Source: Cloacimonetes bacterium UBA3900 (lineage in GTDB: Bacteria > Cloacimonadota > Cloacimonadia > Cloacimonadales > Cloacimonadaceae). Taken from it: DNA of 19,930 nucleotides. A program made the translations under genes and the position numbers. Shown here piece after piece: positions 13,060 to 19,930 of this stretch. Each line of letters begins with the position of its first letter. Positions within the stretch are counted from its first letter, which is position 1. The stretch lies in contig DGFM01000015.1 in NCBI GenBank assembly GCA_002391675.1, positions 42,871 to 62,800 on the forward strand. The letters are read 5' to 3'. The notes under the pieces were generated by a model. The model saw only the letters and a program-made list of their open reading frames with translations. It was not told where the DNA came from and did not search any database.

Positions 13060-15510
13060 CTACCACACAAAACCTGTCCGGATCAATCTCCCGCCAAACA
13101 GCTCCTCTTTCTCACAGTCCAGCAGCTCTGCCAAAATATCCCAGATGGATGGCCCTTCCAGGCCTTTTTGCATAATCAGACCCTGCTCATCCGGGTCAAA
13201 CTGCTTGATAATACCTTTAAGCTCATAGACCTTACTGCGCTTGAGTGTGCTTTTCTCCATCTGCCAACTGTCAGCAGCGGCAAATCTCTCAACCGCAGCA
13301 ACCGCCCTATCCCTCAGCTCATCAGAGAGGGAGAAACGATAGACTTCCCCCGTGGGAAGCTTTGCCTTTGCTTCCAAGGGCTGCACCCTGTTGATCTTAA
13401 AGCCGGGTATCTTGTTGAGCCCCAGCGATTCAGCGATCAGCTCGCCCGGATACTGAGTATAAAAGGAGAGATCAAAATACTCATCCTCGCCTTGCACACC
13501 CAAGGGCAGGGGCGGCGAGAGGCTCACCCTGGGCCGGGGGCTGAAGCCGCGTGTATACACGGTTTCCAGCTCCAGCTTGGAGATGATGCGATAGAGCATC
13601 CTCATCCAATCCAGATGCGAGATAAAGCGCAGCACATCCAGCTTTTGATAGAATACCCGATACTTATATTGGGGCGCCTGCAACGAGGGTTGTTCCTTGG
13701 GCTTAAATTCTGCCATCTTAATCGTTTGCCTGGGCGGCTCCGCCCTCACGGTATGCAGCTCGCCGTCACAGATGCCGCACTGCGTACAAACCTGGCGGCA
13801 ATCAGCCGTGGTTTCCGCTCTTAAAGCCTTGTCATACTCCCCTTTTAGCCACTCTCTACAAATACCCAGGTCTACAAAATCCCAAGGCAAAACCTGCTGG
13901 TCATCTCTCGCTCCCAACATCTCATCCTGATCGATACCCAGCTTCTGCATCGCAGCTTGCCAGGCGCCAAAGTCAAAGACCTCATGCCAGCCATCCAGAC
14001 GCGCCCCCAGCTTCCAGGCCTCATAAATCAGCTCGCCAATGCGCTCATCTCCTCTGGTGATCAGCGCTTCCAGGGTGGAGTTTTCGATGTCGTGATACTT
14101 GATCTTGATGTTGCGGTTTCTGGCAAAGGCGCTCTTGATGTGATTTGCCTTTTGAAACAGCAGTTCGGGATGCTCAAAAGCGCAGCGTTCAAAGGGCGTA
14201 AACGGCTTGGGGACAAAGGGAGACAGGCTCACGTTGATCTGCATCCTGCCTTTGCTCAGCGAATTGATGTATTTGATGAGCCGGATGCTGGCCTCGATAT
14301 CCTCCCAGGTCTCGGTGGGCAAACCCAACATAAAGTAGAGCTTAATCCTCTGCCAGCCCAGCCCTTGTGCGATGCTGACGCCGCTTGTGATATCCTCCTC
14401 GGTGATGTTTTTATTGATCACATCCCTGAGGCGTTGCGAACCCGCTTCCACGGCGATGGTCAGCCCTTCGCGGCCCAGGTTTTTGAGTAAGCCCACCAGG
14501 TCTTGATCCAGGCTGTCTACCCGGAGCGACGGCAGTGAAACGCTGGTCTTGGCCGCGTCCAAGGAGGCCAGCAGCGCAAAGAGCAGCTCCTTGATGCAGG
14601 AATAATCGCTGGAAGAAAGCGACATGAGGCCCGCTTCATCCCAACCGCTAAGTGCCACCTCTTCCAGGAGTTTGGCCAAGATGTCATCCGGGTTGCGCTC
14701 GCGCACCGGTCTGTAGATATAACCTGCCTGGCAAAAACGGCAGCCACGCGTGCAACCCCGCATGATTTCCGCCACATAGCGATTGTGCGTAGCCAATTGC
14801 CAGGAAAGCAGTTGCGGTGTGTGTAGCATTTCACTTTTGTGAAAGCCCGCATACTTGCGCACCTTGATCTTGAAAGATGGATCAGCCTCCCGCGTAGCAT
14901 CATGCACCACAGGCACATAGCAGCCTTCAATCTGCGCCAGCGCCCGGATGCGTTCTACCCTGCCCGACACCGTAGCGATCACCAGAGCTATCTCCAGAAT
15001 AGCCTCTTCCGCTTCGCCGAGGAAAAACACATCCACAAAAGGCTTTAGCGGCACGGGATTCACCGCACAAGGCCCGCCCGCCATCACGATGGGATCGCTC
15101 TCATCCCTCTCATCTGCCAGCACGGGTATCTGAGCTATATCTATCAGTTCCAATACGTTGGTGAAGTTGAGCTCGCTTTGCAGCGTGAGGGCCAGGACGT
15201 CAAAACACTTCACCGCCAGCGAGCTTTCCAGCGCAAAAAGCGGGATTTCCTTGTCTCTGAGGATGTCGATGAGGTCTATCCAGGGCAGATAGACGCGGTC
15301 TGCCATCGCATCTTTGCTGTCATTGAGGATACTGTAGAGTATTTTGAGCCCCAGATGCGACACTCCCAGCTCGTAGACATCCGGAAAAGCCAGGCAGAAG
15401 CGAGCCTTATACTGCTCCGGGTCCCGCTTGGCCGCGTTGATTTCGTTGTCTATATAGCGGGAGGGTTTATTTACCAGAGGCAAAAACTTGCCGATATCTA
15501 TATACTGCAC
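13060..15510 (-). CDS. B12-binding-type radical-SAM protein fused to a DUF2344 domain (TIGR03960 + TIGR03936 types)
   Basis: The 816-residue protein has three parts. Residues 1 to about 230 look like the Rossmann-type cobalamin-binding domain of TIGR03960 radical-SAM proteins (LAFPDVYELGVSHLGL near the start, then VMAGGPCAVNP and FLGEAEE); no DxHxxG is seen. The radical-SAM core follows, with the 4Fe-4S motif C253-x3-C257-x2-C260. Residues of about 611-816 match the DUF2344 family, with YxKLDVLRFISHLDWMR and a TRGFSPRPR motif. Between them lies C571-x3-C575-x2-C578-x2-C581, a possible second iron-sulfur or metal site. In many bacteria the two parts are separate neighbouring genes; here they are one chain. 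The reaction is not known to me. The start is GTG 15510, with GGAG only about 2 bases away, unusually close. It follows nrdG by 12 bases. Confidence 0.88.
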   Translation of the reverse strand: MQYIDIGKFLPLVNKPSRYIDNEINAAKRDPEQYKARFCLAFPDVYELGVSHLGLKILYSILNDSKDAMADRVYLPWIDLIDILRDKEIPLFALESSLAVKCFDVLALTLQSELNFTNVLELIDIAQIPVLADERDESDPIVMAGGPCAVNPVPLKPFVDVFFLGEAEEAILEIALVIATVSGRVERIRALAQIEGCYVPVVHDATREADPSFKIKVRKYAGFHKSEMLHTPQLLSWQLATHNRYVAEIMRGCTRGCRFCQAGYIYRPVRERNPDDILAKLLEEVALSGWDEAGLMSLSSSDYSCIKELLFALLASLDAAKTSVSLPSLRVDSLDQDLVGLLKNLGREGLTIAVEAGSQRLRDVINKNITEEDITSGVSIAQGLGWQRIKLYFMLGLPTETWEDIEASIRLIKYINSLSKGRMQINVSLSPFVPKPFTPFERCAFEHPELLFQKANHIKSAFARNRNIKIKYHDIENSTLEALITRGDERIGELIYEAWKLGARLDGWHEVFDFGAWQAAMQKLGIDQDEMLGARDDQQVLPWDFVDLGICREWLKGEYDKALRAETTADCRQVCTQCGICDGELHTVRAEPPRQTIKMAEFKPKEQPSLQAPQYKYRVFYQKLDVLRFISHLDWMRMLYRIISKLELETVYTRGFSPRPRVSLSPPLPLGVQGEDEYFDLSFYTQYPGELIAESLGLNKIPGFKINRVQPLEAKAKLPTGEVYRFSLSDELRDRAVAAVERFAAADSWQMEKSTLKRSKVYELKGIIKQFDPDEQGLIMQKGLEGPSIWDILAELLDCEKEELFGGRLIRTGFVW

Positions 15511-15522
15511 AGCTCCAAAGGG

Positions 15523-16239
15523 TTATAAAGTTCTCAGTCCGATCTTTACATCGTGTTTATCCGCCCAGGAAAGCAGGTGTTGACACTGCGGCAGCTCGTC
15601 CAGATGCAGCTGCTCGCTTCCGGCGTATTTGGGTGAGCTCACATCGGCCAGGGTCTTCTCATAGCGGCATTGTTGCAGGTAAAATCTATCGCCCGGCTTG
15701 AGCATTTCCTGGATTCCCTCGATATCCTCCCAGGTGAGCAGGCTGTCAAAAAAGGTGGTGCGAAACTCGTATTCCTTGCCACTTTTCCGGATTAGCTCCA
15801 TACTTTTTTGCAGGGCAGATTCTGGCACATCACATTGGGTGAGAATGGGATAGAGATGCCAGGGCGCCTTGATATCCATGGCCCAATAATCCACCAAGTT
15901 CTCATCTGCCAAGCGCTCTATCACCTCCGGATGCGAGCCGTTGCTATCCAGCTTCACCAGAAATCCCAGCTCTTTGATTTGGCTCACAAACTGCGGCAGA
16001 TCGGTCTGCAATGTGGGTTCACCGCCCGTGATCACCACCGCCCCAAGTTTACCGATGCGCCCTTTAAGAAAAGCGAGCACAGCCTCCTCTGGAATGGACT
16101 CCGTATAGCGGCCGGGCTCTACCAGCTCAGGATTGTGGCAGTAGGGGCAGCGAAAGTTGCATCCTTGCGTGAAGACGATGGCGGCTAACTGGCCCGGATA
16201 ATCCAGCAGTGAAAACTTCTGGAATCCGCCAATCTTCAT
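15523..16239 (-). CDS. nrdG: Anaerobic ribonucleotide reductase activating protein (radical SAM)
   Basis: The 238-residue protein begins MKIGGFQKFSLLDYPG and carries the radical-SAM cluster motif C27-x3-C31-x2-C34 (CNFRCPYC), then VITGGEPTLQ and a conserved DSNGSHPEV strand. This is the NrdG2/TIGR02495 form of the activase, which cuts S-adenosylmethionine to make the glycyl radical on NrdD. Its ATG overlaps the nrdD stop in an ATGA arrangement (16236-16239), so translation is probably coupled. The frame stays open back to 16401, but that upstream part overlaps nrdD and is not family-like, so I chose 16239. Confidence 0.93.
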   Translation of the reverse strand: MKIGGFQKFSLLDYPGQLAAIVFTQGCNFRCPYCHNPELVEPGRYTESIPEEAVLAFLKGRIGKLGAVVITGGEPTLQTDLPQFVSQIKELGFLVKLDSNGSHPEVIERLADENLVDYWAMDIKAPWHLYPILTQCDVPESALQKSMELIRKSGKEYEFRTTFFDSLLTWEDIEGIQEMLKPGDRFYLQQCRYEKTLADVSSPKYAGSEQLHLDELPQCQHLLSWADKHDVKIGLRTL

Positions 16240-18353
16240 GATGATGCTTGCCTTTTGAGCGTGGGCTGGTTGTGGTTGATGGTATCGAAGGTGGTGCGCA
16301 TCCTGAATTCGGCTTGCTTGCCTTTGTTCCACTGCGACACCGGGCGCAGGTAACCCACGATGCGGGAATACACTTCCGTGGTCTTGGTGCAGACGGGGCA
16401 AATGGGCTGTTCGCCCACCAAATAGCCGTGATTGGTGCAGATGCTGAAGGTGGGTGAAAAGGTGAAGTAAGGCAGGCGATAGTTTTCGCAGACGCTTCTC
16501 ACCAGTTGCCTTATACTGCTGCCGTGCTCAACTCTTTCTCCGCCAAAGATATGCAACACTGTGCCACCCGTATATTTGGTCTGCAATTCATCCTGCAGGT
16601 CCAGCACTTCAAAGACGTCGTCTGAAAAGTTGACCGGCAGCTGAGTGCTATTGGTATAGAAGGGCGTGGCGTCGGCACTGTTTGCACACACGATATTGCC
16701 ATATTTTTCTCTGTCTATGAGCGCCAGGCGGTAGCTGGTTCCTTCTGCGGGCGTGGCTTCGAGGTTGTAGTTGTTGCCTGTTTCTTCCTGGAATTCTATC
16801 AGTTTATCACGCAGATAATCCATGATTTTGAGGGCGAATTCCTGGCCTTGGTCGGTGCCCAAATTGCAGCCCAGGAAGTTTTCACAGGCTTCGTTCATGC
16901 CGATGATGCCGATGGTGGAAAAGTGGTTTTTCCAATACTGTTCAAAGCGGCTGTAGATGTCTTTGAGGTAAAACTTGGTATAGGGATACAGGCCGCCGGT
17001 GGTGTATCTTTCCAATACTTTACGCTTGATTTCGAGGCTGTTTTTGGCCAAGACGACCACCGCCTCCAACCTGCTGAAAAACTCCCTTTCATTGGTGGCC
17101 AAATAGCCGATTCTGGGCAGGTTGATGGTAACCACGCCGATGGAACCGGTGAGCGGATTGGCTCCAAACAGACCTCCACCGCGGGCAGCCAGCTTACGGG
17201 TGTCCAGGCGCAGACGGCAGCACATGGAGCGCGCATCGTTGGGGTCCATATCAGAATTTATGAAGTTTGAAAAGTAAGGAATGCCATATTTTGCCGTGGC
17301 TTCCCAGAGGTAATCCAGCCTGGGATCGTCCCAATCGAAGTCCTTGGTAACGTTGTAGGTGGGGATGGGGAAGGTAAACACACGTCCCTTGGCATCGCCG
17401 CCGATCATCACTTCCAGGAAGGCGCGGTTGATCATATCCATCTCGCGGCCAAATTCGCTATAGGTCTTATCTTGCGGTTCTCCACCGATGATAGCAGGCT
17501 GATCTTTATACATATCAGGCACTTGCAGGTCCATGGTGATATTGGTGAAGGGCGTCTGAAATCCCACACGCGTGGGCACATTGATATTGAAGACAAATTC
17601 CTGCAGCGCTTGCTTCACTTCGTCGTAAGTCAATTGATCATAATAGATAAAGGGAGCCAGGAGCGTATCGAAACTGGAGAAAGCCTGCGCACCCGCCGCC
17701 TCACCCTGCAGCGTGTAAAAGAAATTGACAATCTGCCCCAGGGCACTTCTGAAATGGCGCGCCGGTGAGCTTTCCACCTTGCCTTCCGCTCCGGTAAAGC
17801 CCTTGGTGAGCAGGTCCATAAGGTCCCAACCCACACAATACACCGAAAGCTGCCCCAGATCGTGGATGTGCATATCACCATCCACATGTGCGCTACGAAT
17901 CTCGGGCGGGTATATCTTGTTGAGCCAATAGCTTTTACTCACTTCCGCAGCGATATAATTATTCAAGCCTTGCAGGGAAAACGCCATGTTTGAATTCTCA
18001 TTTACCTGCCAATCCAGCTTTTGCAGATATTGGTCGATCAATTTCACGCCTGCCGTGGAAACCAGCTCACGAATCTTGGAGTGTTGATCTCTATAGATAA
18101 TAAAGGCTTTGGCAGACTGCTTATATGGGGATGCCAGCAGCACTTCCTCCACAATGTCCTGGATCATCTCCACTTCCGGAATGCCCGTGGTGATGACCTG
18201 ATATGCCAGATTCAACACCCTCAAAGTGAGAGTGCCGGCGATATCCTCTCCATATTCTCCGGTGGCCTGGCCTGCTTTCAATATGGCCTGCGTAATCTTA
18301 TCTTTGTCAAAGGCAACAATTTGCCCGCTGCGCTTGCGGATCTTTGTAAACAT
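16236..18353 (-). CDS. nrdD: Anaerobic (class III) ribonucleoside-triphosphate reductase
   Basis: The 705-residue protein reduces ribonucleoside triphosphates to deoxy forms under anaerobic conditions. Residues of about 3-95 form an ATP-cone (KRSGQIVAFDKDKI), the allosteric site. The catalytic barrel includes HIHDLG near 165 and an adjacent cysteine pair, Cys378-Cys379, in RSMCCRL, the region of the active-site thiol. The C-terminal zinc site is C639-x2-H642 with C652-x2-C655. The glycyl-radical residue is Gly667 in RIVGYLRPV. Length is normal for the family. TAGGAG precedes the ATG. It is the first gene of a three-gene minus-strand operon with nrdG and the radical-SAM/DUF2344 gene. The leader (18354-18494) contains a stem-loop and a palindrome that may regulate it; no convincing NrdR box was found. 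Confidence 0.96.
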   Translation of the reverse strand: MFTKIRKRSGQIVAFDKDKITQAILKAGQATGEYGEDIAGTLTLRVLNLAYQVITTGIPEVEMIQDIVEEVLLASPYKQSAKAFIIYRDQHSKIRELVSTAGVKLIDQYLQKLDWQVNENSNMAFSLQGLNNYIAAEVSKSYWLNKIYPPEIRSAHVDGDMHIHDLGQLSVYCVGWDLMDLLTKGFTGAEGKVESSPARHFRSALGQIVNFFYTLQGEAAGAQAFSSFDTLLAPFIYYDQLTYDEVKQALQEFVFNINVPTRVGFQTPFTNITMDLQVPDMYKDQPAIIGGEPQDKTYSEFGREMDMINRAFLEVMIGGDAKGRVFTFPIPTYNVTKDFDWDDPRLDYLWEATAKYGIPYFSNFINSDMDPNDARSMCCRLRLDTRKLAARGGGLFGANPLTGSIGVVTINLPRIGYLATNEREFFSRLEAVVVLAKNSLEIKRKVLERYTTGGLYPYTKFYLKDIYSRFEQYWKNHFSTIGIIGMNEACENFLGCNLGTDQGQEFALKIMDYLRDKLIEFQEETGNNYNLEATPAEGTSYRLALIDREKYGNIVCANSADATPFYTNSTQLPVNFSDDVFEVLDLQDELQTKYTGGTVLHIFGGERVEHGSSIRQLVRSVCENYRLPYFTFSPTFSICTNHGYLVGEQPICPVCTKTTEVYSRIVGYLRPVSQWNKGKQAEFRMRTTFDTINHNQPTLKRQASS

Positions 18354-18394
18354 GGTGTCTCCTATATGGTAGTGCGAAATTATGATAACAGTAA

Positions 18395-18453
18395 TCTCTT
18401 GTCCCTTATCACCTTAGGCATATTATGGCAAAATCCCTGAAAGCGACAAGAGA
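18395..18453 (-). promoter_or_regulatory. Stem-loop in the nrdD leader
   Basis: On the minus strand TCTCTTGTC (18453-18445) pairs perfectly with GACAAGAGA (18403-18395) around a 41-base loop, ending about 30 bases before the nrdD ribosome site. The size and place are those of a small cis-regulatory RNA. No known riboswitch consensus was recognised, and the loop shows no clear inner helix. Confidence 0.4.
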
Positions 18454-18465
18454 CTCGATAGTTAC

Positions 18466-18480
18466 ACTCTTTAAAAGAGT
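18466..18480. promoter_or_regulatory. Palindrome in the nrdD promoter region, operator-like
   Basis: ACTCTT and AAGAGT flank TAA. It lies 8 bases downstream of a minus-strand TTGACA (18494-18489), where a -10 element would be expected; no good -10 hexamer is seen at the normal spacing. A regulator binding here would sit on the core promoter. The sequence does not fit the NrdR, Fnr or Rex box patterns I know. Confidence 0.35.
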
Positions 18481-18612
18481 TACCATTTTGTCAATCTAAA
18501 ATTAGGAATTATTGTTTGATTTATGAGACAAAAAAGAGGTAATAGTGGGCTGCACATATAGATAGCAAGGCCAAAAATAATTTGAACATAGCCAAATTTG
18601 TATGAATAAGCC

Positions 18613-18642
18613 TTGACTTTTTGACCGCTCTGCGTATATCAT
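18613..18642 (+). promoter_or_regulatory. Promoter of the glycerate kinase gene
   Basis: TTGACT (18613-18618) and TATCAT (18637-18642) are 18 bases apart. The predicted transcription start is at or within a base or two of the ATG at 18649, which implies a leaderless mRNA. No Shine-Dalgarno site is present before the ATG. Confidence 0.6.
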
Positions 18643-18648
18643 ACCTGT

Positions 18649-19788
18649 ATGAAAAACCAAGAAAGACTCAATCTGATTACAGACAGCCTAAGTGCCGCAT
18701 TGCAAAGCTTTTGCCAGTTTGAAAGCTTGCAAAAACACCTGGGCAAACTTCCCCGAGGCCAGGCCAGAGCCCTCCTGGCCATAGGCAAGGACGCCGGCCG
18801 GATGATGGATGTGGCTCTGAAAATCGTAAGCCCCACCGCAGGTATGGCCCTGTGCCTCACCAAATACGGTTACTATCAGCCTCAGGATGAAAGAGTTACC
18901 TGCTTCGAAGCTGGGCATCCCGTCCCGGATGAAAACACCATCAAGCACAGCCGCACCATTATTGAATGGCTCCAAGCCATGCCCCGGGATATGGAACTGA
19001 TAGTTTTACTCAGCGGTGGTGGCTCTGCCCTTTTTGAAGCACCAAAGGCACCCCACACTCTGGCAGACGTCATCCGCCTGAATAAGGAACTATTAGCCAA
19101 AGGCTTGGACATCAAGGAGATGAACAAGGTGAGAGCCACCTTTTCTGAGGTGAAAGCCGGAGCTGCAGCAAAGCACTTCAAAGGCAAAAACATCCGCGTC
19201 TACGCCCTGTCCGATGTGGAAAACGACGACCCGCGCGTCATCTCCAGCGGCCCCTTTACCCGTGCAGACGTGGAGTTTCACGTCATTGGCAACAACTTCA
19301 GCTTTCGCCAATTATTAAAAACAGCCCTGGAAGAGCTTGGCCTGGATGTTGTTAATATGCAAGCCTTTGAGAGCGGGGATGCTGCAACTTTGATCTCCAA
19401 AATAAGGCAGCTTTTCGCAGACAACGCACACAACCCAAATTGCCCCATCATCCTCAGCGGCGGCGAAGTGCCCATCCAAGTGACCGGTAATGGAAAAGGC
19501 GGACGCTGCACACACCTGGCTCTGAGTATGGCTCCTGTTTTGGCACAATATAAAGATGCCCTGTTTGTGGCCTATGCCACGGATGGCAGCGACAATCTCA
19601 GTGATGTGGCCGGTGCCTGGGTGGACGCTGCTACCGTTAACAAATTGAATGCCAAAGGGTTAGATATAGATGCAGCGCTGCGGAATTCAGACAGCTACAC
19701 GGCGCTAAATGCCATAGGACAAGCGCTGAAAACGGGAGAATTCCACGCCAATATCAACGATGTCTATATCATTTCTCCTTGCAGTTAA
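18649..19788 (+). CDS. D-glycerate 2-kinase, MOFRL family
   Basis: The 379-residue protein phosphorylates D-glycerate to 2-phosphoglycerate, feeding serine or sugar-acid breakdown into glycolysis. Family landmarks are GKDAG with Lys47, LSGGGSALFE (121-130), NKVRATFSEVKAG (159-171), ISSGPF (198-203), and the C-terminal MOFRL domain from about 266, with GGEVPIQVTGNGKGGR, then YATDGSDN and AGAWVDA, and a closing NDVYII. It is slightly shorter than the usual 410-450 residues, with small gaps but no lost motif. GNGKGGR is followed by CTHLAL where relatives have NQELAL. The ATG is chosen because it begins the family's N-terminal helix and lies directly after the promoter. It is divergent from nrdD and stands alone. 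Related hydroxypyruvate reductase annotations (TtuD) are probably the same enzyme. Confidence 0.93.
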   Translation: MKNQERLNLITDSLSAALQSFCQFESLQKHLGKLPRGQARALLAIGKDAGRMMDVALKIVSPTAGMALCLTKYGYYQPQDERVTCFEAGHPVPDENTIKHSRTIIEWLQAMPRDMELIVLLSGGGSALFEAPKAPHTLADVIRLNKELLAKGLDIKEMNKVRATFSEVKAGAAAKHFKGKNIRVYALSDVENDDPRVISSGPFTRADVEFHVIGNNFSFRQLLKTALEELGLDVVNMQAFESGDAATLISKIRQLFADNAHNPNCPIILSGGEVPIQVTGNGKGGRCTHLALSMAPVLAQYKDALFVAYATDGSDNLSDVAGAWVDAATVNKLNAKGLDIDAALRNSDSYTALNAIGQALKTGEFHANINDVYIISPCS

Positions 19789-19812
19789 GCCCCCAAAATC
19801 AACAGAAAATCA

Positions 19813-19868
19813 AGCCCAAAATCTCTGCGATTTGCCCAATTTCCGAAAGCTGTGAAAGCGGGCTGTTT
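19813..19868 (+). terminator. Possible terminator after the glycerate kinase gene
   Basis: AGCCC (19813-19817) pairs with GGGCT (19860-19864), enclosing a second hairpin AAATC/GATTT, and GTTTT follows. The outer stem is short and the T-run weak. The rest of the window, to 19930, shows no gene. Confidence 0.35.
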
Positions 19869-19930
19869 TGAAAAATTTGACTTGAGAGCTGGTTTTGCGA
19901 AAACAAATCCGGCCTCTAAAACGTCGATTT

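Noticed and set aside
16240..16401. N-terminal extension of NrdG
   Set aside because: The extension lies within nrdD and does not resemble the family; the ATGA overlap gives a natural start at 16239.
18395..18453. Purine or other known riboswitch in the nrdD leader
   Set aside because: The conserved core bases of the purine, THF, fluoride and guanidine classes are absent.
18354..18648. NrdR boxes in the nrdD-glycerate kinase intergenic region
   Set aside because: The closest stretch, near 18552-18567, matches the NrdR palindrome only partly and is not paired with a second box.

Overview
The window looks like a stretch of chromosome from an anaerobic Gram-negative bacterium of the Fibrobacteres-Chlorobi-Bacteroidetes branch. 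A Cloacimonadota member fits best, but this is inferred from gene content and not proven. Evidence for an outer membrane is a secreted protein ending in a type IX secretion (T9SS) sorting domain and a MacA/MacB-like adaptor-permease-ATPase set. Evidence for anaerobic life is an oxygen-sensitive class III ribonucleotide reductase with its radical-SAM activase, plus a second radical-SAM enzyme. No tRNA, rRNA, CRISPR array, insertion sequence or phage gene was seen.

Layout, left to right. Positions 1-610 are a decayed region: no intact gene, a promoter-like site with nearby palindromes, the C-terminal half of an ABC ATPase (224-499) and a 31-codon ORF. Inside that small ORF lies a good sigma70 promoter (549-576). 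It fires into a cobalamin riboswitch (about 588-753), which precedes a secreted beta-propeller protein with a T9SS C-terminal domain (839-2077). A 101-nt structured RNA ending in a T-run follows. Next come a polysaccharide deacetylase/methyltransferase fusion (2326-3816), a SWIM-like/SNF2 helicase (3982-7170) and a cytoplasmic M28 peptidase (7184-8434), all on the + strand.

From 8496 to 12827 a minus-strand operon encodes a periplasmic adaptor, an FtsX/MacB-type permease and an ATPase, in that transcription order. From 13060 to 18353 a second minus-strand operon encodes NrdD, NrdG and a fused B12-binding-type radical-SAM/DUF2344 protein. A D-glycerate 2-kinase (18649-19788) is divergent from nrdD and appears to be made from a leaderless mRNA.

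The most interesting unit is the cobalamin riboswitch plus T9SS beta-propeller. In Bacteroides, B12 transport loci encode BtuG, a surface lipoprotein beta-propeller that captures cobalamin. The protein here has the same general fold class and the same regulatory signal, but carries a T9SS tail instead of a lipobox. It may be a B12-capture protein anchored to or released from the surface by T9SS. The radical-SAM protein at the end of the nrdDG operon belongs to a B12-binding-type family, a second possible cobalamin link. Other points worth checking are the structured RNA after the propeller gene, the stem-loop and palindrome in the nrdD leader, the deacetylase-methyltransferase fusion, and a G9 tract beside a candidate promoter of the efflux operon.
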